From Roseovarius azorensis (lineage in GTDB: Bacteria; Pseudomonadota; Alphaproteobacteria; Rhodobacterales; Rhodobacteraceae), in assembly GCF_900109455.1 (NCBI RefSeq), contig NZ_FOAG01000005.1, positions 62,001 through 126,000 on the forward strand: a DNA stretch of 64,000 nucleotides. The letters are read 5' to 3'. Both the position numbers and the translations under genes were made by a program. Below are positions 46,648 through 56,201 of this stretch, in pieces (position 1 is the stretch's first letter; each line of letters starts with the position of its first letter). The notes beneath the pieces were generated by a model. The model saw only the letters and a list, made by a program, of their open reading frames with translations, did not search any database and was not told the origin of the DNA.

Positions 46648-47687
46648 GCCATATCCTCCAGCGGATCCTCCGGGGCCTCGGACGGCATCCACTGGAACAG
46701 ACCCCAGGTGCGGGTCATATGTTCCGGCAGCGGTGCGGTGACATGCAGGACGGAGCGGGTCACCGGATGCTCGATCCTGAGCGAGCGGGCGTGCAGATGC
46801 AGCTTGCGGCTGACATCGCCGCCCAGTTGCGCGCCCCAGCCATCGCCAAGGTTTTCCTGCCCCGAACCGCCATATTTGCCATCGCCCACGATGGGATGCC
46901 CGATCTCGGCCATATGCGCGCGCAACTGATGCGTCCGCCCCGTCACCGGAATGAGCGCCATCCACGCGGTGCGCCCGCCCGCCGCCTCGATCACCGCATA
47001 ATCGGTGGTCGCGGGCTTGGCGCCCGGCGTGCTTTCAACCTCGCGCGGATGGATGCAGAGCATTTTCTCGCCCTCGCCGCCCGCCCCGTGTCCCGGCGCC
47101 TTGACGAGGGCGTAGCGGATCGTGCCCATGCGCGGCGTCGGCACACCGGCGACCGCGGCCCAGTAGATCTTGCGCGTCGCACGATGCCGGAACGCAGCCG
47201 TCAGCCCCTTGGCCGCCTCGCGGGTGCGCGCGAGCAGCAGCACACCCGACGTGTCCTTGTCCAACCGATGCACCAGCCGGGGCTTTTCCTCCGCGCCAAA
47301 ACGCAGCGCCTCGGCCAGCCCGTCCACATGCCGCGCCTGTTTGCTGCCACCCTGCACCGGCAGGCCCGGCGGCTTGTTCAGCGCGATGATGTGATCGTCG
47401 CGGTAGATCACGCAGGACTGGATCATCTTTGCATCCGCCGGGCTGATCCGCGCCGCCTGCCCGGTGGGCCGTTCGTCACTGTCAGGCAGCGGCGGGATGC
47501 GCACGCTTTGCCCGGCCTCCAGCCGGGTCGCGGGTTTGACCCGTCCGCCATCGACGCGCACCTCACCCTTGCGGCACATCTTCTCGATCTGCACCTGCCC
47601 GACATGCGGGAATAGACGCCGCAGCCAGCGATCCAGCCGCTGATCGCCCTCGTCCGGCCCGACCGTGCGGGTCTGCACGCCGCTCAT
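46644..47687 (-). CDS. rluC: RluC/RluD-type 23S rRNA pseudouridine synthase
   Basis: Converts specific uridines in 23S rRNA to pseudouridine. The 347-residue protein has an N-terminal S4 RNA-binding domain (about 15-65, RLDRWLRRLFPHVGQVQIEKM). The synthase domain has LNKPPGLPVQGG and the catalytic Asp143 in LVHRLDKDTSGVLLLART. Later motifs are LIPVTGRTHQLRAHMAEIGHPIVGDGKYGG. Family membership is firm, but choosing RluC over RluD rests on the usual cluster position. Both ends overlap neighbouring genes, crcB upstream and the HAD gene downstream. Confidence 0.9.
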   Translation of the reverse strand: MSGVQTRTVGPDEGDQRLDRWLRRLFPHVGQVQIEKMCRKGEVRVDGGRVKPATRLEAGQSVRIPPLPDSDERPTGQAARISPADAKMIQSCVIYRDDHIIALNKPPGLPVQGGSKQARHVDGLAEALRFGAEEKPRLVHRLDKDTSGVLLLARTREAAKGLTAAFRHRATRKIYWAAVAGVPTPRMGTIRYALVKAPGHGAGGEGEKMLCIHPREVESTPGAKPATTDYAVIEAAGGRTAWMALIPVTGRTHQLRAHMAEIGHPIVGDGKYGGSGQENLGDGWGAQLGGDVSRKLHLHARSLRIEHPVTRSVLHVTAPLPEHMTRTWGLFQWMPSEAPEDPLEDMA

Positions 47688-48061
47688 GCGACTGCCGCCC
47701 GCGTCAGCGCCGCGCCCAGCACCAGTGCCCCGATCGACAGCACGACCGACAGCGCGACATAGATCGCCGCCGCAGCCGCCTGCCCGCGCTCATAAAGCGT
47801 GAACGCCTCCACCGAAAAGGCGGAAAATGTGGTGAACCCACCCAGAAGCCCGGTCATCAGCAAAGGGTTGAGATGTCCCAGGTCCCGATGCAGCGACAGG
47901 ACCATCATCACCCCCATCAGGAAAGAGCCGACGATATTCACCGTCAGCACGCCAAGCGGAAAGCCGGGTCCGGTCAACCGCAACATCGCTAGCCCCACAC
48001 CAAAGCGCAGGCACGACCCGATTGCGCCGCCGACCGCCACCTGAAGAAAGCTCGTCATCAT
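47684..48061 (-). CDS. crcB: Fluoride ion channel CrcB (Fluc)
   Basis: Small membrane channel exporting fluoride. The 125-residue protein has four helices and the diagnostic motifs GGAIGSCLRFGVG, GVLTVNIVGSFLMG and GLLGGFTTFSAFSVE. I start at the first of two adjacent ATG codons (48061); an extension of 12 residues upstream is not family-like. It ends overlapping the rluC start. I found no fluoride riboswitch in the short space before it. Confidence 0.93.
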   Translation of the reverse strand: MMTSFLQVAVGGAIGSCLRFGVGLAMLRLTGPGFPLGVLTVNIVGSFLMGVMMVLSLHRDLGHLNPLLMTGLLGGFTTFSAFSVEAFTLYERGQAAAAAIYVALSVVLSIGALVLGAALTRAAVA

Positions 48062-48171
48062 GCCCGCGTCTGTCGCTCGCACGTCCTGCGATGTCAAGCC
48101 ACCGGGCCTCTTTTGCCTTTGCGCAAAGGTGGCTAGGGTGTCCCGACCCGGAATTGCGAGGCCCCGACACC

Positions 48172-49431
48172 ATGCCTGATCCCTTCATCCTCCTGCGCCG
48201 CCTCTTTGATCGCGCCGTCGCCGTGGCCGATCCGATGCAAAGCCTTGCGGCCTGTCTGCCGGATCGCCCTGCCGGGCGGCTGGTCGTGATCGGTGCGGGC
48301 AAGGCCAGCGCGCGCATGGCCGAAGCGGTCGAGGCCGCCTGGGGTCCCTGCGAGGGGCTGGTGATCACCCGCTACGGTTATGCCCGGCCCTGTCAGGGTA
48401 TCGAGATCGTCGAGGCGGCGCATCCGGTACCGGACGAGGCCGGGCTGCGCGCCACGGCCCGGATGCTGCGACTTGTCGAAGAGTTGGGCGAGGGTGACAT
48501 GGCGCTGGCGCTCATCTCGGGCGGGGCATCTGCGTTGCTGGTGCAGCCTGCGGGCGCGATCACTCTGGCCGAGAAACAGGCGGTCAACGCCGCGCTGCTG
48601 GCATCCGGCGCGCCCATCGGACAGATGAACGTGTTGCGCAAACATCTGAGCCGGGTGAAAGGCGGGCAACTGGCCGCCGCAGCATACCCTGCGCGCATGC
48701 TGGCTCTGATGATCTCGGACGTGCCGGGGGATGATCCCGGCATGATCGGATCAGGACCGACCGTGGGCGAGCCGAGCACGCCCGCCGATGCGCTTGGCAT
48801 CGTCACACGCTATGGCATCGACCTGCCCGAGACGGCGCTGGCGACGCTGGCCGGGCGGAGCGGCGTTGTCCCGCCGGGCGATTCGCGCCTCAGCCGGGTC
48901 GAGAACGTGATCTATGCCGCCCCCGGCCAGTCGCTCGCCGCCGCCGCCAAGGTGGCAAGCGCCGAGGGCATCGAAGTGCGCAACCTCGGAGACGCACTCG
49001 AAGGCGAGGCGCGCGACATCGCCCGCGCCCATGCCGCACAGGCACTGGAGGTGCAGGCAAGCCTTGCACCGGACGCCGCACCCGTTCTTCTGCTGTCCGG
49101 GGGCGAGTTGACCGTGACGCGGCGCGGCAGCGGCGTGGGCGGACCCAACGCCGAATACGCGCTGGCGCTGGCCATCGCGCTGAACCGCGCGCCGGGAATT
49201 CATGCCATTGCCTGCGACACCGACGGGGTGGATGGCGCCGCCGAGGTGGCCGGGGCGAAGATTGGCCCTGACACGCTGGCGCAGGCCAGGGCCGTCGGGG
49301 TCGATCCGCAGACGGCCCTGGCCGGCAATGACGCCCATTCCTTCTTTGCCGCGCTCGGAGATCAGGTGGTGACCGGGCCGACTCTGACCAATGTCAACGA
49401 CTTCCGCGGCATTCTGATCGCCCCGGTCTGA
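48172..49431 (+). CDS. Glycerate 2-kinase (MOFRL family)
   Basis: Type II glycerate kinase of 419 residues that phosphorylates D-glycerate, older name hydroxypyruvate reductase TtuD. The N-terminal Rossmann-like half has VVIGAGKASARMAEAVE, AAHPVPDEAGLRATARML and LISGGASALLVQPAG. The MNVLRKHLSRVKGGQLA segment follows. The C-terminal MOFRL domain has LLLSGGELTVTRRGSGVGGPNAEYAL, IACDTDGVDGAAEVAGA and TGPTLTNVNDFRGILI. The ATG at 48172 fits the family start. It is divergent from crcB. Glyoxylate from Mcl1 could reach it through glycerate, an inference. Confidence 0.93.
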   Translation: MPDPFILLRRLFDRAVAVADPMQSLAACLPDRPAGRLVVIGAGKASARMAEAVEAAWGPCEGLVITRYGYARPCQGIEIVEAAHPVPDEAGLRATARMLRLVEELGEGDMALALISGGASALLVQPAGAITLAEKQAVNAALLASGAPIGQMNVLRKHLSRVKGGQLAAAAYPARMLALMISDVPGDDPGMIGSGPTVGEPSTPADALGIVTRYGIDLPETALATLAGRSGVVPPGDSRLSRVENVIYAAPGQSLAAAAKVASAEGIEVRNLGDALEGEARDIARAHAAQALEVQASLAPDAAPVLLLSGGELTVTRRGSGVGGPNAEYALALAIALNRAPGIHAIACDTDGVDGAAEVAGAKIGPDTLAQARAVGVDPQTALAGNDAHSFFAALGDQVVTGPTLTNVNDFRGILIAPV

Positions 49432-49520
49432 CACCGCGTCACTTGCAGAACCTGCAGATTCGAGTCGCATCCCGGTCGGCGTTTTGCGATAATGCGTCCG
49501 GAAATCAACGGAGACTGCCC

Positions 49521-49901
49521 ATGCAACGCCGATCATTTACCGCCACCCTCGCGGCGCTGATGCTGGCCCCGGCCCTGCCGGCACTTGCCGCACCCACCCG
49601 CATGACCGCGCCCGAAATCGAGACGCTGCTGGCGGGCAACACGATTGTCGGCACCTGGTCCGGCACCGCCTACCGGCAGTATTACAATGCGGATGGCAGC
49701 ACGCTCTATGTGCCCGAGGGCGGCAAGCCGGACGAGGGGCGCTGGCGCGTCAACGCCGAGACCAACGAATACGAGAGCTGGTGGCGCAGCACCGGCTGGA
49801 CGCCCTACGCGATGGTGCGCAACGACGACGGCAACTATGCCTGGATCAACGGCGACCGGCTGGAGCCGTTTCAGGTGCAGGCCGGGCGACAGGTGGAGTG
49901 A
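49521..49901 (+). CDS. Small exported protein of unknown function
   Basis: A 126-residue protein with a clear Sec signal peptide (MQRRSFTATLAALMLAPALP, cleavage after ALA near residue 23). The mature part contains MTAPEIETLLAGNTIVGTWSG, RQYYNADGSTLYVPEGG and several Trp/Tyr residues, suggesting a small beta-rich periplasmic domain. Proteins with this GxTxxGxW and YY...DG layout are widespread and uncharacterised. The ATG at 49521 has GGAGA upstream. It ends 3 bp from the convergent SDR gene. Confidence 0.8.
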   Translation: MQRRSFTATLAALMLAPALPALAAPTRMTAPEIETLLAGNTIVGTWSGTAYRQYYNADGSTLYVPEGGKPDEGRWRVNAETNEYESWWRSTGWTPYAMVRNDDGNYAWINGDRLEPFQVQAGRQVE

Positions 49902-49904
49902 ACC

Positions 49905-50666
49905 TTACCCCCGCAACGCCGGCAGCCCAATCCCCGTCGCCTCGAACCCGCCATCGACGGCGATGATCTGGCCAGTGACATAGCTGGCCTTGTCCGAGCA
50001 GAGGAAGGTTATGACATTGGCGATCTCGTCCTCGGTGCCGTAGCGGTTGAGCGGGATCGCGTCGTGATAGGCGGCGATGATCTCGGGCGAATGCACTGCC
50101 ATCGCCAGTTTCGTCGCCACCGGGCCGGGGCAGACGCAATTGGCGCGCACGCCGTATTCGCCGAGTTCAGCCGCCTGTTGCAGTGTCAGATGCCTGACCG
50201 CCGCCTTGGACGTTCCATAGGCCACCCGCAGCGTCGAGGCGCGCAGCCCCGAAATCGAGGCGACGTTAACGATTGAACCGCGTGCCGCGCAGAGCGGCTC
50301 GCGCAGCGCCTGGGACATCAGGAAAACCCCGTCGAGATTGGTCTCCATCACCACCCGCCAACGGGCGAAATCGGTTTCGGCCAGTGGGCCGAAATCCGCC
50401 ACGCCCGCGTTGTTGACCAGCGCATCGACGCTGGTGCAGGTCGCGGTCACATGGGCGGCCATCCGGGCCACCTGATCGGGCTGCGACACGTCGCAAACCA
50501 CCGGATCGGCATTGGCCAGCGGCGCTGCGACCGCTTCCAGCGCGGGCGCGTCGCGGTCGATCATCACGACACGCCAGCCCTGATCGAGGAACTGTCGCGC
50601 GGTTGCCAGGCCGATACCGCGCGCGGCACCGGTTACGACGGCTGTCTTGGGGGTATCGGACAACAC
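49905..50666 (-). CDS. Short-chain dehydrogenase/reductase
   Basis: NAD(P)-dependent oxidoreductase of 253 residues. It has the cofactor motif TGAARGIG (about 12-19), NNAG (about 85-88), catalytic Ser137, Tyr150 and Lys154 (YGTSK), and the C-terminal GQIIAVDGG. The substrate is not predictable. It starts at GTG 50666 with GAGGAG six bases upstream. ugd ends 9 bp before it in the same direction, so they probably form one transcript. Confidence 0.92.
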   Translation of the reverse strand: MLSDTPKTAVVTGAARGIGLATARQFLDQGWRVVMIDRDAPALEAVAAPLANADPVVCDVSQPDQVARMAAHVTATCTSVDALVNNAGVADFGPLAETDFARWRVVMETNLDGVFLMSQALREPLCAARGSIVNVASISGLRASTLRVAYGTSKAAVRHLTLQQAAELGEYGVRANCVCPGPVATKLAMAVHSPEIIAAYHDAIPLNRYGTEDEIANVITFLCSDKASYVTGQIIAVDGGFEATGIGLPALRG

Positions 50667-50675
50667 TTGCTCTCC

Positions 50676-52013
50676 TCACTTGCCCGCGGGCATATCGCGG
50701 CGATAGGGCGCGCGGCCGATGCTGTCATAGGCCTCGAACCCGGCGCGCCGTGCATCCTTGACCGAATAGATGTTGCGCAGATCGGCCATGCGCGGCCTGG
50801 CCATCCTGCGCGCCAGCCGCTTGAGATCGAGGGCGCGAAACTCGTTCCATTCGGTCAGGATCACCAGCAGATCGGCCTTGCCCGCGCATTTGTAGGGATC
50901 GTCCTGCCAGCTGACCCCAGGCAAGAGCGCCTCGCCCTCGCGCGCGCCCTGCGGATCGCAGACCCTCACACGTGCCCCGGCACCGACCAGCGCCGGAATG
51001 ATCGTGAGGCTGGGGGCCTCGCGCATGTCGTCGGTGTTGGGCTTGAAGGTCACGCCCAGCACAGCCACGGTCTTGCCGTTGAACGTGCCGTCGCAGAGAT
51101 CGAGCAGCTTGTCGATCATCCGGCGCTTGACCGTTTCGTTGACGCCGATCACCGTTTCGGTGATCTGCATCGGCAGGCCGTGCTCCTGTCCGATCCGGGC
51201 CAGCGCCCTGGTGTCCTTGGGAAAACAGCTGCCGCCATAGCCGGGACCCGCATGCAGGAACTTGTTGCCGATGCGCCCGTCAAGACCGATGCCACGGGCC
51301 ACTTCCTTGACATCGCCGCCGGTGCGCTCGCAGAGCGCCGCAATCTCGTTGATGAAACTGATCTTGGTGGCAAGAAACGCATTGGCCGCATATTTGATCA
51401 TCTCGGCCGATTCCAGATCCGTCGTGACAATCGGAAAATCGCGCAGATAGAGCGGGCGGTAGATATCCGCCATGACATCCGCCGCGCGCGTGGACTGCAC
51501 GCCGACAACCACGCGGTCGGGTTTCATGAAATCGTCGATGGCGGCCCCTTCGCGCAGGAATTCAGGGTTCGAGGCGACATCGAACTCCAGCTCCGGATTG
51601 GCCTTTTTCACCACTTGCCTGACGGCGCGGTTGGTTCCGACGGGCACAGTAGACTTGGTGACAATCACCACATAGTCGCGTGCCGCGCGGGCGACCTCCT
51701 CGGCGGCAGCCATGACATAGCTCAGATCGGCATGCCCGTCGCCGCGCCTTGTCGGCGTGCCCACGGCAATGAACACCGCCTCGGCCCCTTCGACGGCTTG
51801 CACCAGATCGGTGGTAAATTCGAGCCGCCCGGCTTCGACATTCCTGGCCATGAGCGCCTCCAGCCCCGGCTCGAAGATCGGCACCTCGCCCCGCGCCAGC
51901 ATGGCGATCTTGTCGGGATTCTTGTCCACGCAGACCACCTCATGCCCAAAATCCGAAAAACATACCCCGGACACAAGCCCGACATAGCCGGTGCCGATCA
52001 TTGCGATTTTCAT
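50676..52013 (-). CDS. ugd: UDP-glucose 6-dehydrogenase
   Basis: Makes UDP-glucuronate from UDP-glucose with two NAD+. The 445-residue protein has the NAD motif MIGTGYVGLVSGVCFSDFG, the IFEPGLEALM segment, GTPTRRGDGHADLSYV and KSTVPVGTN. The catalytic Cys263 lies in GPGYGGSCFPKDTRAL, and the C-terminal UDP-binding VLGVTFKPNTDDMREAPS follows. UDP-glucuronate is a building block of capsules and glycolipids, which suits the polysaccharide locus about 2-10 kb away. Divergent from glmM. Confidence 0.96.
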   Translation of the reverse strand: MKIAMIGTGYVGLVSGVCFSDFGHEVVCVDKNPDKIAMLARGEVPIFEPGLEALMARNVEAGRLEFTTDLVQAVEGAEAVFIAVGTPTRRGDGHADLSYVMAAAEEVARAARDYVVIVTKSTVPVGTNRAVRQVVKKANPELEFDVASNPEFLREGAAIDDFMKPDRVVVGVQSTRAADVMADIYRPLYLRDFPIVTTDLESAEMIKYAANAFLATKISFINEIAALCERTGGDVKEVARGIGLDGRIGNKFLHAGPGYGGSCFPKDTRALARIGQEHGLPMQITETVIGVNETVKRRMIDKLLDLCDGTFNGKTVAVLGVTFKPNTDDMREAPSLTIIPALVGAGARVRVCDPQGAREGEALLPGVSWQDDPYKCAGKADLLVILTEWNEFRALDLKRLARRMARPRMADLRNIYSVKDARRAGFEAYDSIGRAPYRRDMPAGK

Positions 52014-52175
52014 CAGGTCCGCCTGTCAACTCCACACATCCGCCCGATCCGGTATGCGGTGCCCGAGGCGGATAGTCAACAAACCGCCCGAGAGATTGGA
52101 CAGCGCCCACGCGGCGCGTTATGAGCCGGGGACAACGGTTGCCTGCCGGATCGGGTATCGGCTGAGGGAAATGAC

Positions 52176-53525
52176 ATGGGTGAGAAACTCTTTGGCACCG
52201 ACGGGGTGCGCGGGCAGGCCAACAGCTGGCCGATGACCGCCGACATGGCGCTGCGTCTGGGCGCCGCCGCCGGGCGCTATTTCCGGCGCGACAAGCAGGA
52301 CAAGCAGGAACATCGTGTCGTGATCGGCAAGGACACGCGGCTGTCGGGCTACATGATCGAATACGCGCTGACCGCCGGATTCGCCTCGACGGGGATGAAC
52401 GTGTTTCTGCTCGGGCCGGTGCCGACGCCCGCGATCGGCTATCTCACGCACAGCCTGCGCGCCGATGTTGGCGTGATGATCTCGGCCAGCCACAACCCGG
52501 CGTCGGATAACGGGATCAAGCTGTTTGGCCCGGACGGCTACAAGCTGAGCGATGAGGCCGAGGCCGGGATCGAGGCGCTGCTGAATAACGGTGTCACCCC
52601 CGCCGCGCCCGAGAATATCGGCCGCGCCAAACGGATCGACGACGCGCGCGGGCGTTACGTGGAATATGCCAAGACCACCTTTCCCCACCGCCGTCGCCTG
52701 GAAGGTCTGCGCATCGTGCTGGATTGCGCCAATGGCGCCGCCTATCGCACCGCCCCCGAGGTGCTGTGGGAACTGGGCGCCGAGGTGATCACCCTGGGGG
52801 TGGAACCAGACGGGTTCAACATCAATCTCGACTGCGGCTCGACCAAGCCGCAGGCCGCCGCGCGCAGGGTGTTGGACACCCGCGCCGATCTGGGCATCTG
52901 TCTTGATGGCGACGCGGATCGCGTGGTGCTGATCGACGAGACAGGCCGGATCGCCGATGGCGATCAGCTGATGGCGCTGATTGCCACCCGCTGGGCGCAG
53001 GAGGGGCGGCTGGCGGGCAATACGCTGGTGGCGACGGTGATGTCGAATCTGGGGCTGGAGCGGCATCTGAACGCACAGGGAATCGCATTGAAACGCACCC
53101 CGGTCGGAGACCGCTACGTGGTCGAGGAAATGCGCGCGGGCGGGCATAATCTGGGTGGCGAGCAATCGGGCCATATCGTGATGACGGATTACGCCACCAC
53201 CGGCGACGGTCTGATCGGAGCCTTGCAATTTCTCGCCGCCATGGTCGAAACCGGCCAACCGGCCAGCGAACTGATGCAGGTGTTTACGCCCGTGCCGCAG
53301 CAACTGGTCAATGTGCGATTTGCCAAGGGCAAGACGCCGCTCAAGAGCGATGCGGTGCAGAGCGCGATCCTTGAGGCAGAGCGCGCGCTTGGCGCTGACG
53401 GGCGGTTGCTGATCCGGCCCTCGGGCACCGAACCGCTGATCCGGGTCATGGCCGAGGCGCTGGATCCGGCCCAGCTGGAACGGGTGCTGAGCAGCGTCGT
53501 CGACGCCGTACGGCGTGAAAGCTAG
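52176..53525 (+). CDS. glmM: Phosphoglucosamine mutase
   Basis: Interconverts glucosamine-6-phosphate and glucosamine-1-phosphate on the way to UDP-N-acetylglucosamine. The 449-residue protein begins [20 protein letters not shown], has the active-site phosphoserine (about 105) in [14 protein letters not shown], the metal loop [11 protein letters not shown] and the phosphate-binding [16 protein letters not shown]. The [14 protein letters not shown] start separates it from phosphomannomutases. An ATG with GAGGGAAATGAC upstream is used. Its stop overlaps that of the convergent glycosyltransferase gene. Confidence 0.96.
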   Translation: MGEKLFGTDGVRGQANSWPMTADMALRLGAAAGRYFRRDKQDKQEHRVVIGKDTRLSGYMIEYALTAGFASTGMNVFLLGPVPTPAIGYLTHSLRADVGVMISASHNPASDNGIKLFGPDGYKLSDEAEAGIEALLNNGVTPAAPENIGRAKRIDDARGRYVEYAKTTFPHRRRLEGLRIVLDCANGAAYRTAPEVLWELGAEVITLGVEPDGFNINLDCGSTKPQAAARRVLDTRADLGICLDGDADRVVLIDETGRIADGDQLMALIATRWAQEGRLAGNTLVATVMSNLGLERHLNAQGIALKRTPVGDRYVVEEMRAGGHNLGGEQSGHIVMTDYATTGDGLIGALQFLAAMVETGQPASELMQVFTPVPQQLVNVRFAKGKTPLKSDAVQSAILEAERALGADGRLLIRPSGTEPLIRVMAEALDPAQLERVLSSVVDAVRRES

Positions 53526-54757
53526 GCGCGAGCTCGAGCGATGTCCTGCCCCAAGAGACCCCCGATCATCCGCGCCAGCTCCGCCGCCTGATCACCAAAG
53601 CCGCAAACGCGATGTGCAGGAAACTGCGCGGGATCGCACATGAGCGCCGCCACTATCTGCGGGCGCAGCGCCTCTGGCCCCGCGCCGATGGGGATCAGCG
53701 TCTCGGGCCGCACTGCCGTATGTTCGGTGGTGCCGCCGCTATCGGTCTGGATCACCTGAATACCGCGCGCCAGCGCCTCGCGAATCGCCAGCCCATAGGT
53801 TTCCTTCCACTGCGATGCGAACAAGAGCACATCAATCCTGGCATAGAACGCATCCATCCCGGCCTGATCGAACCGCGGATACACCTGCCAATCGCCATCC
53901 AGCCCCGTCAGGTCGTGCCCACGCCACCAGTTGCCATCGAGGCTGCCATCGACCAGATAGCCCCTGAAATCGCTGCGCCCCAGCCCGGTGAACGTGCGCC
54001 GTATGAGCGGCCAACCCTTGATCTGCGAGGGTCCGCCGAGAAAACCGAAGGCTATTCGCGGATCGCCCGCCCGCCGCGCCGCCTGCATCCTGAAAAATCC
54101 CTCGTCCGGCAGGGTGACACCATTGGGCCAGACCACGCCCTTGCCGGGCGCAAGACCGGATGCCTCGCTCAGATCGCGCGCAAATTGGCTGGGGTAGGTG
54201 ACGATATCGGCCTGCGCGGCCTGCTGAAACAAGAAGTCCTGCCGCGTGCGCGCCGCACTCATCTCCTGCACGCAGCCCCGGCAGCGGGTGATATCCACCG
54301 GATTCTGCCCGCAATAACGCTGATCGGAACGGATCATGAATTGCCGCTCGCACAGCCACCAGAAATCATGCACGCTCAGGATCGTCGGCAGACCGCGCGC
54401 CCGCGCCGCCTGAAGAAAGCCCGCGCCCATGTCCTGAACGCAATGGGCATGCAACAGGTCAGGTGCCAGTTGATCCATCAGCCGCGCGACAATCTCGGTC
54501 ACGCGCGAGTTGTTGTAGATCTCGGCATAGGACACCTGCGGCGGCAGGTTGATCAGGTAATTCGTGATCCCCGCCACCTCGGAACGGATCAACCCGTAAG
54601 GGACCAGATCCGCCCGACGGCACACCGACACCGCCGTGACGCGCATCCCGTGCCTGCGGATCAGCGCGCGCGCCACCTCTTCGGCCACGATCGTCGCACC
54701 GCCATAGGTGAAAGGCGCAAAGAACACGTTGGCCAGCAGGATATGCCGCCCGCTCAT
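53522..54757 (-). CDS. Glycosyltransferase, GT-B fold (411 aa)
   Basis: Probable GT4-like sugar transferase of the polysaccharide locus. The N-terminal domain starts [29 protein letters not shown], the usual FxPxxGGxE-like donor-side loop. It continues with [37 protein letters not shown] Cys-rich stretch [15 protein letters not shown] could bind a metal; that pattern is familiar from other GT4 proteins. The C-terminal domain has [23 protein letters not shown] and [24 protein letters not shown], the EX7E donor-binding motif. The ATG at 54757 overlaps the upstream gene's stop. Confidence 0.88.
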   Translation of the reverse strand: MSGRHILLANVFFAPFTYGGATIVAEEVARALIRRHGMRVTAVSVCRRADLVPYGLIRSEVAGITNYLINLPPQVSYAEIYNNSRVTEIVARLMDQLAPDLLHAHCVQDMGAGFLQAARARGLPTILSVHDFWWLCERQFMIRSDQRYCGQNPVDITRCRGCVQEMSAARTRQDFLFQQAAQADIVTYPSQFARDLSEASGLAPGKGVVWPNGVTLPDEGFFRMQAARRAGDPRIAFGFLGGPSQIKGWPLIRRTFTGLGRSDFRGYLVDGSLDGNWWRGHDLTGLDGDWQVYPRFDQAGMDAFYARIDVLLFASQWKETYGLAIREALARGIQVIQTDSGGTTEHTAVRPETLIPIGAGPEALRPQIVAALMCDPAQFPAHRVCGFGDQAAELARMIGGLLGQDIARARA

Positions 54758-56073
54758 CCGCGCACCCATTCGAGCAACTCCGGCGCAATGATGTGGGCGG
54801 CCTCTTGCCCCGACCAGCGGGTTTCCAGATCGCGGCGCGCCGCCGCCCCCATGGCCCGCGTTCCCGCAGGATCGTCGGCAAGCGTCTCGAGCGCGCTCAG
54901 CCAGCCGCTGTCGTCCGGCACCACGATGCCGGTCCGCCCGCCGCGGACCACATGTGCCATGTCGCTCACCCGCCCGACGATGCTGGGCAGGCCGACGGCG
55001 GCGGCGTCGATCACGCGCACCGCGCTCTTGCAGCGGTTGAACAGATCGTCTGCCAGCGGCATGACCGCGCAATCGGCCCGAGCCAGGCTGTGCAGATAAC
55101 TGTCATAGGTGCTAAATCCATGCACCTCGACACGATCCCGCAGGACCGTTGGCAACCGGCGTGTGTCGAAATGCCCCAGAATCACAAGACGGCGGTTGCC
55201 CGCCCCGTCGAGAAACGCCGCAATCTGATCCGCGATCACCGCGAAATCGGCCTCATGCCCCTGCGACCCGCTGGCGAACGCGACCCGAAACAGGCTGTCA
55301 TCGCGCGCTGCCGCCTCTGCAAGCGCAAGGCGGCCCTGATCCAGCGTCTGCGCATCCGCGAAATTGCGCCGCACAAAGACCGGGCGCGGCGTGAAATCGC
55401 GGGTATGGGCGGCCATGCCCGGCGTCGAGACCGACAGGATATCGGCGCCGTTCATCGTCTCCAGATAGCTTGGCGCCTCGGTCAGAAAATGCTGCTTCAG
55501 ACTCGGATCGAGGGCGGTCATGTTGTGATAGGTCTCATAGGCCGGAACCGAGAATAACGGATCGTCAAGATCGTAGAGAACCGGCAGCTTCAGCCGCCGC
55601 GCCTCGTAGCGATACATCGCGTTCACCGGCATCGCCCTTAGCCGGTATTCGATCAGATGCGTGGCCTCCTGCAGCGCATGCACCGAGCGCGGCACGTCCA
55701 GATAATGCGAATGGACTACCTCGACATCGCGCGCCAGCCAGAACGCGGCCAGTTGCTCGACCCGGTATTTGCGGCATTGCGGCAGGTTGAGATCGCCGAT
55801 GAGCGCGATCCTGCGCCGTCGCGACAGCACGGCGGGCGGCTGGCTGACCGCGAATCCCCCGGCGCGCGCAAGGCTCTGCCATGTGCCGGACAGGTAAAAG
55901 GCCGCCACGCCGGACGGCACATCGGTCGCGGGCGCCACCGCACTGCGCCCGTCACCGCGCCACACCCTGCCGGCATGGATCCGCGCCTTGCGCAGGGCCT
56001 GCGTCAGCCCTTCCTCCCGAGCCGACGCACAAAAGCGCCAAATCAGCGCGGGACGAAGAAGCGTTCGGAGCAT
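54754..56073 (-). CDS. Glycosyltransferase, GT-B fold (439 aa)
   Basis: Second large glycosyltransferase of the locus. The central part has RIALIGDLNLPQCRKYRVEQLAAFW, LPVLYDLDDPLFSVPAYETY and the C-terminal domain FASGSQGHEADFAVIADQI, VEVHGFSTYDSYLHSLARADCAVMPL and NRCKSAVRVIDAAAVGLPSIVGRVSDMAHVV. The first 90 residues are not conserved in families I know. Acceptor and donor sugars are unknown. It is translationally coupled to the downstream glycosyltransferase and lies 128 bp after the GT2 gene end. Confidence 0.82.
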   Translation of the reverse strand: MLRTLLRPALIWRFCASAREEGLTQALRKARIHAGRVWRGDGRSAVAPATDVPSGVAAFYLSGTWQSLARAGGFAVSQPPAVLSRRRRIALIGDLNLPQCRKYRVEQLAAFWLARDVEVVHSHYLDVPRSVHALQEATHLIEYRLRAMPVNAMYRYEARRLKLPVLYDLDDPLFSVPAYETYHNMTALDPSLKQHFLTEAPSYLETMNGADILSVSTPGMAAHTRDFTPRPVFVRRNFADAQTLDQGRLALAEAAARDDSLFRVAFASGSQGHEADFAVIADQIAAFLDGAGNRRLVILGHFDTRRLPTVLRDRVEVHGFSTYDSYLHSLARADCAVMPLADDLFNRCKSAVRVIDAAAVGLPSIVGRVSDMAHVVRGGRTGIVVPDDSGWLSALETLADDPAGTRAMGAAARRDLETRWSGQEAAHIIAPELLEWVRG

Positions 56074-56201
56074 GCGTCACTCAACCTATGCACGACAGGA
56101 GATCGTCGCTCACGGTCAGTCTTGGGATCTTATGGTTGATAAAGGGTTAAGGTTTGCGGCCTGCCGACGGATGAGCGCAGATGAAACCCGTGCCCAACGG
56201 A

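Noticed and set aside
47684..48171. Fluoride riboswitch upstream of crcB
   Set aside because: The leader is short, and I could not find the conserved crcB-motif core or its pseudoknot.
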